Below, in pieces: positions 35,694 to 45,289 of a stretch of DNA of 64,000 nucleotides; position 1 is the first letter of the stretch, and each line of letters starts with the position of its first letter. Source of the stretch: GCA-2728135 sp002728135 (GTDB lineage Bacteria; Pseudomonadota; Alphaproteobacteria; UBA828); assembly GCA_963997635.1 (NCBI GenBank), contig CAXEND010000007.1, positions 40,931 to 104,930 of the forward strand, written 5' to 3'. The translations under genes and the position numbers were made by a program. The notes below the pieces were generated by a model. That model did no database searches, was not told the DNA's origin, and worked only from the letters and a program-made list of their open reading frames with translations.

Positions 35694-36596
35694 CTAATTT
35701 GTTTGTATAAGTCTTGCGGCTCCGCGTACACCACTAGCGGGGCCATGTTTAGCCTTTACTATTTGTGTGTTCAAATTATCGATTGCTAATAGTACTTGAA
35801 TTTTTTTAGGAACGTTATTGTATATGCTGTTTATTTGTGAAAGGCCACCTCCTAGCACAATGATATCAGGGTCAAATAATTTTACCACCATGGCAAGTGC
35901 TTCTGCTAGTCTTTGATGATAAGTATCTAAAGCACTTTTTGCTATAATTTCTCCACTAGAATATTCCTCAATAATCTGAGGAACATCAATTAAATTTCCA
36001 GATAAGGACTCGTAAATTTTTTGTAGTCCTCTCCCAGACAAGAAGGTTTCAATGCAGCCATATTCGCCACAAGTACATTTTATTTTAGGTAAAATAGTAT
36101 TTTTCCATTGAGGAAAGGGTATATGTCCCCACTCTCCAGAAAGACTATTGATCCCAGTTATTAAGCGATTATTTATTGAAAGGCCACCACCAACTCCTGT
36201 TCCTAAAATTACACCAAAAACAACATTAGATCCAGCTGCTGCACCATCATAAGCCTCTGAAGCAGTGAAACAGTTTGCATCGTTAGCAATATAAATATGT
36301 TCTTGATGCAATAGTTTTTTTATGTCTGATTTAAGTGGCTTGCATGTTAGCCAAGGCAGGTTTATAGCACGTTTAATTGATCCATTTGGATTAATATTAC
36401 CTGCTAAACTGATACCTATACCTTTTTCTTTTATACCAGTTTTTTTCCTTAATTGTTCTACAATTGTAATTAATTCTCTAAGAAACTGATCATAATTTTT
36501 TGGAACAAATGTTGAAATAGTTTTTAAATTATTCCCCTCACTACTAAGTGAAATAGCAGCTATCTTCGTGCCCCCTATATCAATGCCAATCATCAT
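35694..36596 (-). CDS. nagK: ROK family kinase, probable N-acetylglucosamine kinase
   Basis: A 300-residue ROK kinase. The N-terminal ATP site MIGIDIGGTKIAAISL is followed by NDANCFTASEAYDGAA near residue 104 with the catalytic Asp, GVILGTGVGGGLSINN near 128, and the zinc motif CTCGEYGCIETFLSG near 170. The four-base overlap with nagA and the ROK type argue for N-acetylglucosamine phosphorylation, giving the NagA substrate. Together they would recycle GlcNAc, for instance from cell wall or chitin. No nagB or transporter is in view. Confidence 0.85.
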   Translation of the reverse strand: MMIGIDIGGTKIAAISLSSEGNNLKTISTFVPKNYDQFLRELITIVEQLRKKTGIKEKGIGISLAGNINPNGSIKRAINLPWLTCKPLKSDIKKLLHQEHIYIANDANCFTASEAYDGAAAGSNVVFGVILGTGVGGGLSINNRLITGINSLSGEWGHIPFPQWKNTILPKIKCTCGEYGCIETFLSGRGLQKIYESLSGNLIDVPQIIEEYSSGEIIAKSALDTYHQRLAEALAMVVKLFDPDIIVLGGGLSQINSIYNNVPKKIQVLLAIDNLNTQIVKAKHGPASGVRGAARLIQTN

Positions 36597-37750
36597 TTTA
36601 GATATTTATCTGAACAGATTTTTTTTCCAGATATCCAGATATTTTGAGGGTATAAGGATTCATCCAATACTACAAGGTCAGCAATATAACCAGACTTTAT
36701 TAACCCTCTGCGATTATCTTCACCTATAGCTTTAGCAGGGTATGTAGACGCCATTCTTAAAGCCTCACTGATTGGTATTCCTATCTTTTTAACGCAATAT
36801 CTTACTGCTGAATCTAGGGAGCTCAATGAACCTGCAAGCTTGTTTTTAGAAGTAATGCATCTCCCATTTTTGATAAAGAGTGTTTGACCACAGGCTGTAA
36901 ATATTTTCATATTCGACTTTCCTGTAGGTGCCATAGAGTCACTTATAAGAATTAATTTTCCCGGAGGTTTGGCACGTACAGCAGTTAAAAACGCAGCATC
37001 ATGAACATGATTCCCATCAGCAATAATGCTACACCAAAGATTATCATTAGCTAAGGCAGCACCTACTGTTCCTGGTGATCTTGCTGTCATTTGTGACATT
37101 GCATTATATAAATGTGTGACCCCTCTTAACCCTGCTTTCTCTGCATTTGATAATTCGTTTATATTTGCTGATGTATGACCAGCCGCAACAATTATTCCTA
37201 CGGAAGTTAGGTGTTCTATTTGCTTATCTGAAATAACTTCTGGAGCAAGGGTAACTATGGTTTTACCAAACTTGCTCGGTATCAAATGGGAAGCTAAATC
37301 ATTGTTAAATTCCTTAATGTACTTAATTTCATGGATGCCTGCATTATTTGAGTTCAAAAAAGGGCCTTCATAATGAATACCTAAGACACCTGGGATGTTA
37401 TTAATTGCTTTATCAACCGCACCAGAAGCTCTAATCATATTTTCTAGAGGCCCTGTGATAAGAGTAGGAAGAAATCCTGTGACTCCAAATTTTGCCTGGG
37501 CCTCAGCAATAGCAGATATACACTTTAAAGTTGGTAATTCACTAAACATGAACCCACCCGCTCCATTCACTTGGAGGTCAATAAAGCCCGGTGCGATAAG
37601 GCCTGGAGATATTTTCTCAACTTTGATACCTTTAGGTAAATCATCTAATGGTATTACTGCGTCAATCCTCCCTTTATCATTTATAATGATTGCGTGTTTT
37701 GTAAGTTCTCTATATCCAGTATATATGGTATTAGCAGTGAGAGCTTGCAT
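36593..37750 (-). CDS. nagA: N-acetylglucosamine-6-phosphate deacetylase
   Basis: A 385-residue amidohydrolase removing acetate from GlcNAc-6-phosphate. Seen: LIAPGFIDLQVNGAGGFMFSE near residue 53, GVLGIHYEGPFLN near 142 (metal Glu), AAGHTSANINELSNAEKAGL near 194, GVTHLYNAMSQMTARSPG near 215, and the catalytic Asp in LILISDSMAPTGK near 272. It is the first gene of the nagA-nagK pair. The product, glucosamine-6-phosphate, can feed cell-wall synthesis or glycolysis. Confidence 0.93.
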   Translation of the reverse strand: MQALTANTIYTGYRELTKHAIIINDKGRIDAVIPLDDLPKGIKVEKISPGLIAPGFIDLQVNGAGGFMFSELPTLKCISAIAEAQAKFGVTGFLPTLITGPLENMIRASGAVDKAINNIPGVLGIHYEGPFLNSNNAGIHEIKYIKEFNNDLASHLIPSKFGKTIVTLAPEVISDKQIEHLTSVGIIVAAGHTSANINELSNAEKAGLRGVTHLYNAMSQMTARSPGTVGAALANDNLWCSIIADGNHVHDAAFLTAVRAKPPGKLILISDSMAPTGKSNMKIFTACGQTLFIKNGRCITSKNKLAGSLSSLDSAVRYCVKKIGIPISEALRMASTYPAKAIGEDNRRGLIKSGYIADLVVLDESLYPQNIWISGKKICSDKYLK

Positions 37751-37791
37751 TGTTTATATCCCTATTCTGAGAATCTATAATCTCCTAACAT

Positions 37792-38190
37792 CTAGGAAGT
37801 CTTTATAGGAATTTTATCGGATAGTTTGTCTATCCACCTTAGAACACGTTTTTTATTTACACCAAAATCATATTTTCCATATTTAGCTTTACTGAATATT
37901 GCTACTGAACTTGAATATTCATCAATTGTAATTGCTTGAATCCAAATTAAGTCTGGAAACTTGAAAATCAGACTTTTTTGGCAGAGCTGTAATTTACCCT
38001 CAGATATATTATTTTTAAGGGTGACTGTCCTTGGTTCATCATTAGCAATCTTGGATAAAGTTTCAATGATATAGTTCCATTTTCCCTCATATATTGGTGT
38101 GCTATAATGTGAAGTGTTCATCCCCCAGTCTCTTGGAGCGGAAAAAAAACTGTTAGATTGGCTAAAGTGTTTAAGGTGTTCTAGGTTCAT
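37792..38190 (-). CDS. DUF1499 family protein
   Basis: A 132-residue protein. The C-terminal pattern AIFSKAKYGKYDFGVNKKRVLRWIDKL is that of DUF1499, where the family shows RSaSRxGxxDlGvNrxR; here the first Arg-Ser pair is replaced by Phe-Ser-Lys. No signal peptide is apparent, although many relatives are exported. It is 41 bases upstream of nagA on the same strand and could be co-transcribed. Function unknown for the family. Confidence 0.7.
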   Translation of the reverse strand: MNLEHLKHFSQSNSFFSAPRDWGMNTSHYSTPIYEGKWNYIIETLSKIANDEPRTVTLKNNISEGKLQLCQKSLIFKFPDLIWIQAITIDEYSSSVAIFSKAKYGKYDFGVNKKRVLRWIDKLSDKIPIKTS

Positions 38191-38416
38191 AATAAAGATA
38201 CAATCATATTAAAAGGTTACTAAAAATTAACACTAGAGTATAAATTATAAAGTATAGATATTTAGTTGTTGGTAATTATTTTCAATAGGTTAAAGCCCTG
38301 TCTGGATTCCCTTATCAATAATTTTTACAGATGTGGAATATAAACATTAGCAGCCTGCTTATATTAGATATAGGCATAACTTATCTGAATGCTGTAAAGA
38401 AAAGCAGAACTGAAAT

Positions 38417-39502
38417 ATGAGAAATGAAAATTTGATTAATGAATATAGGAAACTTATTAAATCAGAAGAGATTAAATTTGACCCTGTTCAAGAAGCAGTT
38501 ATATATGAACTAGAGAAATTAGCTCAAAAATTAGTAAAGCCAACCCATCGTAGGTTTTTTTTTCGCCGTACATCTCCTAAACAAATACAAGGTATATATT
38601 TATGGGGTGATGTTGGACGTGGAAAAACCATGTTAATGGATTTATTTTATAATGTTATTCCTTTGTCTAATAAACGCCGCGTACACTATCACAAATTCAT
38701 GCAAGAATTTCATCGTGAAATTAATTTAGCACGTATATCTGGCAGTAATGATTTAGATCCTCTTGAAAAAATAGTTTCCAGAATTTCAGGAGAGGTGAAG
38801 TTATTATGTTTTGACGAATTTCAAGTTACAGATATTGGCGATGCCATGATTCTTGGAAGATTATTCAAAGAATTTTTTTCATGGGGTATAGTGCCAGTAA
38901 TAACCTCTAATAGAGCACCGGACTCTCTATATGATGGTGGAGTTAATCGAGATCGGTTTATCCCATTCATTAAAATTGTTAAGTCTCAGATGTCTGTGAT
39001 AGAGTTGGATGGCGGTAATGATTATCGCCAGCTCTTCCTGCGTGAAAATGAACTATATTTAACACCATTAAATACCAGTACATCGCAAAAAATGAAGGAA
39101 GCATTTCTTCAACTTACTGGAGGAGGTGAGCTAGAGCCTGTAGAATTAAGTATTATGGGAAGAAAGTTAATTGTTCCAAAAGCCTCTAAAGGCGTTGCAT
39201 GGATGACATTTGATGACCTATGCCGTAAGGCAATTGGTGCAGCTGAATATATAGCACTCTCTGAAGAATTCCATACTTTCTTAATTGAAGAAGTTCCATG
39301 TATGGGGCCAGATCAAAGGAATGAAGCAAAGCGATTTATATCTTTAATTGACATATTATATGAAAGCCGTGCATCAATAATTCTTTCTGCGCAGGTACCC
39401 CCTTCAAAATTATACACTGATGGTAATGGAAAATTCGAATTTAAGAGAACAGCTTCTCGACTATTAGAGATGCAATCTAAAGAATATCTTATTAGTAAAT
39501 AA
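38417..39502 (+). CDS. zapE: Cell division protein ZapE (AFG1-like ATPase)
   Basis: A 361-residue AAA-type ATPase of the AFG1/ZapE family, which interacts with FtsZ at the division site under stress. Walker A is GDVGRGKTMLMD near residue 63, Walker B LLCFDEFQVTDIGDAMIL near 131, followed by VITSNRAPDSLYDGGVNRDRFIPFI with sensor and Arg-finger-like residues. Length agrees with the family. About 226 bases without a gene precede it, in which I see no clear regulatory element. Confidence 0.9.
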   Translation: MRNENLINEYRKLIKSEEIKFDPVQEAVIYELEKLAQKLVKPTHRRFFFRRTSPKQIQGIYLWGDVGRGKTMLMDLFYNVIPLSNKRRVHYHKFMQEFHREINLARISGSNDLDPLEKIVSRISGEVKLLCFDEFQVTDIGDAMILGRLFKEFFSWGIVPVITSNRAPDSLYDGGVNRDRFIPFIKIVKSQMSVIELDGGNDYRQLFLRENELYLTPLNTSTSQKMKEAFLQLTGGGELEPVELSIMGRKLIVPKASKGVAWMTFDDLCRKAIGAAEYIALSEEFHTFLIEEVPCMGPDQRNEAKRFISLIDILYESRASIILSAQVPPSKLYTDGNGKFEFKRTASRLLEMQSKEYLISK

Positions 39503-39572
39503 GTGATTATGTATTAACCTTAAAAAAATAATCTATTTAATTATAAAACCTTACAATATTGAAAGGATATGT

Positions 39573-40445
39573 ATGTTTGATGGTTTTACTAACCTTTGCA
39601 TTAAAGCAAACGGAATAAATATCAATGTTATGAAAGGTGGAAGGGGTCCTGCGATCTTAATGCTGCATGGTTATCCGCAAACCCATTTCATGTGGCATAA
39701 GGTTGCACCAATATTAGCTCAACATTTTACAGTTATTTTAACTGATTTGAGGGGATACGGTGATTCAGATAAACCAATATCCGATCCTAACCATCAAACA
39801 TACAGCAAAAGAACTAGTGGAAAAGATCAATTCGAAGTAATGCAAGAATTAGGCTACGAAAGTTTTGCAATTGTCGGGCATGACCGAGGTGGACGTGTTG
39901 GACATAGGATGGCTATTGATTATTCTAAATATATAACTCGGTTAGCTGTATTAGATATTGTTCCAACACTTTTTGCATTTGAACAAACAGACATGGAAAA
40001 GGCCATGGGATATTTCCATTGGTTCTTTCTTGCTCAGAAGTCTGATATGCCAGAACATTTGATTGGTTTTGATCCAAAATATTTCCTACAGTGGTGTTTG
40101 AAGAGTTGGGGCGGGTCTTTAAACTATTTCTCTTCTGAAGCTCTTGCTGAGTATGAGCGCTGTTTCTCAAATCCTGATATGATAAAAGCAAGTTGTGAGG
40201 ACTATCGTGCAGCTTCTTCCATAGACTTAGAAGATGATAAACTTGATTCTCATAATAAAATAAATTGTCCAGTTCTAGCTTTATGGGGCAGAAATAGTGC
40301 CATAAATAAATGGTATGATGTTCTGGAAGTATGGAGGGATAGGGCTATAGATGTTACTGGAGGAAGCATCGACTCAAGGCACTTCTTAGCAGAAGAAAAA
40401 CCTGAGGAAGTTGCTCGGGCATTATTCTTCTTTCTTAGAGTCTAG
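39573..40445 (+). CDS. Alpha/beta hydrolase, fluoroacetate (haloacetate) dehalogenase-like
   Basis: A 290-residue alpha/beta hydrolase. Nucleophile D104 lies in VGHDRGGRVGHR, with R105 and R108; D128 in AVLDIVP; H149-W150 in GYFHWFF; Y211 in CEDYRAA; H270 in SRHFLAEE. These match the catalytic triad, carboxylate-binding Arg pair and fluoride-pocket residues described for Burkholderia FAc-DEX (D104, R105, R108, D128, H149, W150, Y212, H271) almost number for number. The likely reaction is hydrolysis of a 2-haloacid to glycolate and halide. It stands as a single gene with AAAGGA upstream. No test of the substrate is possible here. Confidence 0.85.
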   Translation: MFDGFTNLCIKANGININVMKGGRGPAILMLHGYPQTHFMWHKVAPILAQHFTVILTDLRGYGDSDKPISDPNHQTYSKRTSGKDQFEVMQELGYESFAIVGHDRGGRVGHRMAIDYSKYITRLAVLDIVPTLFAFEQTDMEKAMGYFHWFFLAQKSDMPEHLIGFDPKYFLQWCLKSWGGSLNYFSSEALAEYERCFSNPDMIKASCEDYRAASSIDLEDDKLDSHNKINCPVLALWGRNSAINKWYDVLEVWRDRAIDVTGGSIDSRHFLAEEKPEEVARALFFFLRV

Positions 40446-40452
40446 TTTTTAT

Positions 40453-41052
40453 TCACGATTTTATCCAGGTTCTTGATGGGCCAACATCGATGTGAACAAA
40501 ATCTGATTCTTTATAGTAGCCAACTCCCCCAAGTTCTAATTTTTTTCCAGCTATGAATAATTCTTTTGTGCTTATTTTTGGGTGACGTATATCGATAGCC
40601 ATTCCGATTGTATGAAGACTATTAATCGATACTCCTTCACTGTTTCCAGCAAGCCATGAATTAGTCCTTGTCGATCTAAAACCAGAGATTACATCAAATT
40701 CTGCATCTGCATCTAAAAAGGTGGCAATTTTTATAAGATGATCTGGAAGTTGATAAAATATTTCACCAACTTCGCCTGTACGCCAGTCGCGTAAAAGATT
40801 ATTTATTGTCTGAAGGGCTTTATTTATATATTTTCCATCTTGCCAATAGACAACTGATATTTTTTCATTAGTCCAAAGGTTCCTTAATTTGATCTTTCGC
40901 TCTTTATTTGCCCAATAACCAGCATTTGTAGTTTGAATTCCATAGGTTAAAAAAACCACTGCCGATAGTGCAGAGAACTTAAGAAATCGGCGACGATTTT
41001 CTTTCTTTTTCGCCGATAGAATTTTGTGAGGGGTTGTATCGCATTTTATCAT
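40453..41052 (-). CDS. Tat-exported YcbK/DUF882 family peptidase (M15-like)
   Basis: A 199-residue protein with a twin-arginine signal (RRRFLKFSALSAVVFL at residues 20-35, cleavage likely after TNA near 44). The mature DUF882/M15-like domain has VISGFRSTRTN near 132, SLHTIGMAIDIRHP near 156 and FVHIDVGPSR near 187, giving the His-Asp-His metal set of LAS-type peptidases. It would act on peptidoglycan in the periplasm. It converges on the dehalogenase-like gene with a 7-base gap. Confidence 0.88.
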   Translation of the reverse strand: MIKCDTTPHKILSAKKKENRRRFLKFSALSAVVFLTYGIQTTNAGYWANKERKIKLRNLWTNEKISVVYWQDGKYINKALQTINNLLRDWRTGEVGEIFYQLPDHLIKIATFLDADAEFDVISGFRSTRTNSWLAGNSEGVSINSLHTIGMAIDIRHPKISTKELFIAGKKLELGGVGYYKESDFVHIDVGPSRTWIKS

Positions 41053-41181
41053 TTAATAATAATATATATTACTGAAAGACTGTTTCGTCCAGCTTAACAC
41101 TACTTATTAGCAGAATTTACCTTCGCGATTATCAAATAAATATGTTAATTCATAATTTTAATATCAATCTGGAGATATAAA

Positions 41182-42516
41182 TTGTCTGATTTTGACCTCT
41201 TAGTGCTGGGTGCTGGCTCTGGTGGCGTTGCATGTGCGCGTAGAGCAGCTAGTTATGGTGCTAAGGTAGCTATAATAGAACAAGCTGAGATAGGTGGGAC
41301 TTGCGTTCATAGAGGGTGTATACCGAAAAAGTTTTTATTATATGCTTCTCATTTTGCTCATGATTTTTCTGATTCCCGAGGATATGGTTGGCAGGTTGAA
41401 GACCCAGTTTTTAACTGGCCAGAGCTAATTACTAATAAATCTAATGAATTAAGACGCTTAGAAGGAATCTATAAGAAATTATTGACGGACTCTGGAGTAA
41501 GAATTTTCCAAGGACGTGGCCAATTTAAAACTACTAATAGTGTTGAAGTTAATTCAGAAATTTTGTCAGCTGATAAAATCTTAATAGCAACTGGGGGATG
41601 GCCCGACATGCCTAATATTGATGGTATTCATCTTGCTATAAATTCCAATGATGTTTTTGATCTTCCCAAAAAGCCAGATAGGATAATTATTATTGGTGGT
41701 GGTTATATCGCATGTGAGCTTGCCACTATCTTTAACGGTCTGGGTAGTAAGGTTGTTCAGTTATACCGTTCTGAGATGATCTTGCGAGGATTTGATGATG
41801 AAGTGCGTAATTTTATTTACGAACATATGATAAGCGATGGATTAGAAATCAGATTGAAAGAAAATGTAGTTAAGCTATCTAAAACCACAGAAGGTATATG
41901 TGTCTTTACTTCAACTGGTGACAAAATATATGCTGATGAGGTTCTTTTTGCGATCGGTCGTAAACCTAACACTCTAGATTTGGATCTTAAGTGCCTTGGC
42001 ATTCAGACTAACGAAAAAGGTGCAATTAACGTCAATGAAAATTCTAGCAGCTCAGTTTCTAATATTTATGCAATTGGTGATTGTACAGATAAACTTAATC
42101 TTACGCCAGTCGCTATACATGAGGGGCGTTGTTTAGCTGAGACATTATTTAACTCAAATCCACAATTGCCTGACTATAGAAACGTCCCAACTGCAATTTT
42201 TACCCAACCAGAGATAGGAGTAGTTGGTTTGACAGAGCAGCAAGCTAGGAAGGAATACAACGCTATTGATATATTTAAAACCAGCTTCAGGCCTTTAAAG
42301 CACACTCTTACAGGACGTGAAACAAAAGTATTTATGAAATTGGTAGTTGATCGTGAGAGTGATCGAGTAGTTGGATGTCATATGGTTGGAGATGGTTCTA
42401 GCGAGATTATTCAGTTACTTGGCATAGCTCTCCAGGCTGGCGCTACAAAGAAACAGTTTGATAAAACTATGGCCGTTCATCCAACTACAGCTGAAGAATT
42501 TGTCACAATGTATTAA
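41182..42516 (+). CDS. gor: Glutathione-disulfide reductase
   Basis: A 444-residue flavoprotein reducing GSSG with NADPH. FAD motif VLGAGSGGVACARRAA near residue 8; redox-active pair C41/C46 in GGTCVHRGCIPKK; NADPH motif IIGGGYIACELATIFNGLG followed by YRSEMILRGFDDEV, whose two Arg are typical of NADPH-using glutathione reductase; C-terminal HPTTAEEF. The start is TTG 41182, ten bases after GGAGA. It fits with the glutaredoxin and two GSTs in this window. It leads a plus-strand run of mostly housekeeping genes. Confidence 0.95.
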   Translation: MSDFDLLVLGAGSGGVACARRAASYGAKVAIIEQAEIGGTCVHRGCIPKKFLLYASHFAHDFSDSRGYGWQVEDPVFNWPELITNKSNELRRLEGIYKKLLTDSGVRIFQGRGQFKTTNSVEVNSEILSADKILIATGGWPDMPNIDGIHLAINSNDVFDLPKKPDRIIIIGGGYIACELATIFNGLGSKVVQLYRSEMILRGFDDEVRNFIYEHMISDGLEIRLKENVVKLSKTTEGICVFTSTGDKIYADEVLFAIGRKPNTLDLDLKCLGIQTNEKGAINVNENSSSSVSNIYAIGDCTDKLNLTPVAIHEGRCLAETLFNSNPQLPDYRNVPTAIFTQPEIGVVGLTEQQARKEYNAIDIFKTSFRPLKHTLTGRETKVFMKLVVDRESDRVVGCHMVGDGSSEIIQLLGIALQAGATKKQFDKTMAVHPTTAEEFVTMY

Positions 42517-42631
42517 TATTTGTTCAGATTTTATAAAATTATCTATGTTCTGTGGATAAAAAAAGCTAAAAACTAGTAATTTAGCTGTATAGGTTCAAAC
42601 AGACCAAATTTGTATTATTTAGGAAATTTTT

Positions 42632-44014
42632 ATGATTGGAAATTGGAAACCTGAAGATTGGCGTTCAAAGACTGTCCTGCAGCAACCTGAATGGACTGAT
42701 GAGTCTGAATTGGCCTCTGTAGAAGCTGAACTGAAGCAATTACCACCACTTGTTTTTGCTGGTGAGGCTCGAAATTTGAAAGAAAGATTAGGAGAGGTCT
42801 GCGATGGCCGTGCCTTTTTACTTCAAGGTGGTGACTGTGCAGAGAGTTTTGCGGAATTTCATGCAGATAATATTAGGGATACTTTTCGTGTACTTCTGCA
42901 AATGGCTGTTGTCCTTACATTTGGAGCCAAGAGACCTGTTGTAAAGGTGGGGAGACTAGCTGGGCAGTTTGCAAAACCTCGATCTGCACCAACAGAAACT
43001 ATAGATGGTATTGAGCTACCTTCATATAGAGGTGACATGATTAACGAAATGGCATTTGAGGCCAATTCTCGTAGACCTAATCCATTAAGACAACTGCGTG
43101 TGTACAATCAGTCAGCATGTACATTGAATTTACTTAGGGCTTTTGCTCAGGGTGGCTATGCAAATTTACATGAAGTGCAAAGTTGGAATATGGGATTTGT
43201 TGCTAATTCCCTTCAAGGTGCTAAATACAAAAATTTGGCCTCAAGTTTAACAGAATCTTTACAGTTCATGGCTGCGTGCGGGATGACATCAAATAATACA
43301 ACTCAGATAAGAGAAACAGAGTTTTATACTTCACACGAAGCTTTAATACTTGGTTATGAGGAGGCACTAACAAGAGTAGATTCCACTTCTGGGGATTGGT
43401 ATGATTGCTCGGCTCATATGCTATGGATCGGCGATCGTACTCGTCAAATTGATGGAGCCCATGTAGAGTTTTTAAGGGGAATAAATAATCCAATAGGAAT
43501 CAAAGTTGGACCAAGTATGAATCCTGATGACTTGGTTAGGCTCGTTGAGATTCTTAATCCAGATAATGAGCAAGGCAGATTAACATTAATTGCAAGGATG
43601 GGTGCTGACCAAGTTGAACAAAAACTCTCACCTTTAGTAAAATCAATAAAAGAAGAGGGGTATAAGGTTGTGTGGGCGTGTGATCCAATGCATGGAAATA
43701 CGATTAAATCATCAAATGGTTATAAAACCAGACCATTTGATAAAATTTTAGCAGAAGTGAGCAGCTTTTTTGCCGTCCATGAAGCTGAAGGAACTTATCC
43801 TGGTGGGGTTCATTTTGAGATGACGGGCCAAGATGTAACAGAATGTCTTGGCGGGGCTCAAGCTATTACTGAAGATGCTTTATCAGATCGTTATCATACA
43901 CATTGTGATCCTCGATTAAATGCTTCTCAAGCACTTGAACTTGCTTTTCTAATTGCAGAACAGATAAAGAATGAGATTAAAATTGGTAATTCTGCCGAGA
44001 GGGTTGAAAGTTAG
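42632..44014 (+). CDS. aroG: Class II 3-deoxy-7-phosphoheptulonate (DAHP) synthase
   Basis: A 460-residue plant-type (class II) DAHP synthase condensing PEP and erythrose-4-phosphate as the first shikimate step. It has the typical WRSKTVLQQPEW opening, LLQGGDCAESFAEF near residue 63 with the metal Cys, KVGRLAGQFAKPRSAPTE near 101, ARMGADQVEQKLSPL near 320, and HFEMTGQDVTECLGGA near 393. The class II form is not homologous in sequence to E. coli AroF/G/H, so the symbol follows annotation habit. Feedback properties cannot be inferred. Confidence 0.95.
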   Translation: MIGNWKPEDWRSKTVLQQPEWTDESELASVEAELKQLPPLVFAGEARNLKERLGEVCDGRAFLLQGGDCAESFAEFHADNIRDTFRVLLQMAVVLTFGAKRPVVKVGRLAGQFAKPRSAPTETIDGIELPSYRGDMINEMAFEANSRRPNPLRQLRVYNQSACTLNLLRAFAQGGYANLHEVQSWNMGFVANSLQGAKYKNLASSLTESLQFMAACGMTSNNTTQIRETEFYTSHEALILGYEEALTRVDSTSGDWYDCSAHMLWIGDRTRQIDGAHVEFLRGINNPIGIKVGPSMNPDDLVRLVEILNPDNEQGRLTLIARMGADQVEQKLSPLVKSIKEEGYKVVWACDPMHGNTIKSSNGYKTRPFDKILAEVSSFFAVHEAEGTYPGGVHFEMTGQDVTECLGGAQAITEDALSDRYHTHCDPRLNASQALELAFLIAEQIKNEIKIGNSAERVES

Positions 44015-44070
44015 TATTGGGTAGGTAAGTCTCGCTTACCTGATTAGGCCTATTAAGAATAAGGGTGATT

Positions 44071-45237
44071 ATGGTGAAAAGACTGTCACCACGCGGACCA
44101 GATATAATAAAGTACACGGATCGTTATTTTGTTAAAACGAGGGAAACTGTTGGTCGTTTTGGTGATAAGGATGTCACTTATGCGATTTTTATGCGTAGAC
44201 CTGTTTGCTTTGCTCCAAGGTTAATGCTGAATTGGTTAGATGCTGTTACTACCGAAAGAAATGCAAAAATTTCAATTGATACTAGATTTAAGGAAGGAGA
44301 TTGGGTCGGAGCGGGTGATCCACTCATATACTTATCGGGTTCCTTTCATGCCTTGGTTGATCTAGAAACTCTATATTTGCAGAGACTTGGAGCTGCATGT
44401 GTGGCAGCTTATAATGCATATACAATGTGTGCAACAATGCCAAAAGTAGGATTTGTAGCGATGGATGCACGTCATTGTGCTGGAACAGAAATGTCAGAGA
44501 TGATGGCTTATGCTGCCAGTGTTGGTTCTAATGCTGCAAAAAATGAATTAAATGCAAAAGGCTTCATAGGTAGCACAAATGATGCTACGTCATCATATTT
44601 TGGTAATAATAAAGGTATTGGCACTATGCCGCACGCTTTAGTCGGGTATGCTGGTTCAACATTAAGGGCAGCAGAGATGTATAATGAGGCTTTTCCTGAA
44701 GATGACCTTACAGCTCTGGTAGACTATTACGGAAAAGAGGTGACAGACTCATTGGAGGTATGTGCTAAATTTCTGAAACTTGCTAATTCTGGTAGGCTTG
44801 CGGTCCGTCTAGATACTCATGGTGGAAGATATATTGAAGGCTTAGATATGGCCTCTTCGTACGCTGTATTGGATCAACATTGCCCACGTGCTTTACGGGA
44901 ATATAGAAGTGAAGCAGAGTTACGTTGGTTAGTAGGTACTGGTGTTACTGCTGCTGCAATCTATCATATGCGAGACTCACTAGATAATGCAGGTTTTCCG
45001 AAAGTACAGATTATTGCATCATCAGGTTTTGGGCCTGAAAAGTGTAGAGTAATGGCGAGTGCGGAAGTGCCAGTAGATATTATTGGCACGGGTTCATATT
45101 TGCCTGAAAATTGGTCAGAAACTTATGCTACGGCAGATATAGTGGCATACGATAGTATTCCAAGTGTTAAGGTTGGGAGAGAATTTCTTATAAATAAAAG
45201 AATTGATCAAGATCAAGATACCCATAAAAATTCCTGA
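44071..45237 (+). CDS. pncB: Nicotinate phosphoribosyltransferase family protein
   Basis: A 388-residue NAPRTase-fold protein that would make nicotinate mononucleotide from nicotinate and PRPP. Seen: YTDRYFVKTRETV near residue 13, the phosphoribosyl-loop region VRLDTHGGRYIEGLD near 250, and VQIIASSGFGPEKCRVM with VDIIGTGSYLP near 340. It is 53 bases ahead of nadE, supporting a role in NAD salvage. ATG 44071 is preferred over GTG 44065 since AAGGG at 44061-44065 then serves as ribosome-binding site. It is a shorter PncB branch, so alternative base specificity is possible. Confidence 0.85.
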   Translation: MVKRLSPRGPDIIKYTDRYFVKTRETVGRFGDKDVTYAIFMRRPVCFAPRLMLNWLDAVTTERNAKISIDTRFKEGDWVGAGDPLIYLSGSFHALVDLETLYLQRLGAACVAAYNAYTMCATMPKVGFVAMDARHCAGTEMSEMMAYAASVGSNAAKNELNAKGFIGSTNDATSSYFGNNKGIGTMPHALVGYAGSTLRAAEMYNEAFPEDDLTALVDYYGKEVTDSLEVCAKFLKLANSGRLAVRLDTHGGRYIEGLDMASSYAVLDQHCPRALREYRSEAELRWLVGTGVTAAAIYHMRDSLDNAGFPKVQIIASSGFGPEKCRVMASAEVPVDIIGTGSYLPENWSETYATADIVAYDSIPSVKVGREFLINKRIDQDQDTHKNS

Positions 45238-45289
45238 ATATCTGACTTTTATTATCAAAACAATTTAAATCTTACTAAGACTTGAGAAA

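Noticed and set aside
38191..38416. 226-base gap before zapE, examined for tRNA, small RNA or operator
   Set aside because: No cloverleaf, no strong inverted repeat and no convincing promoter pair could be seen.
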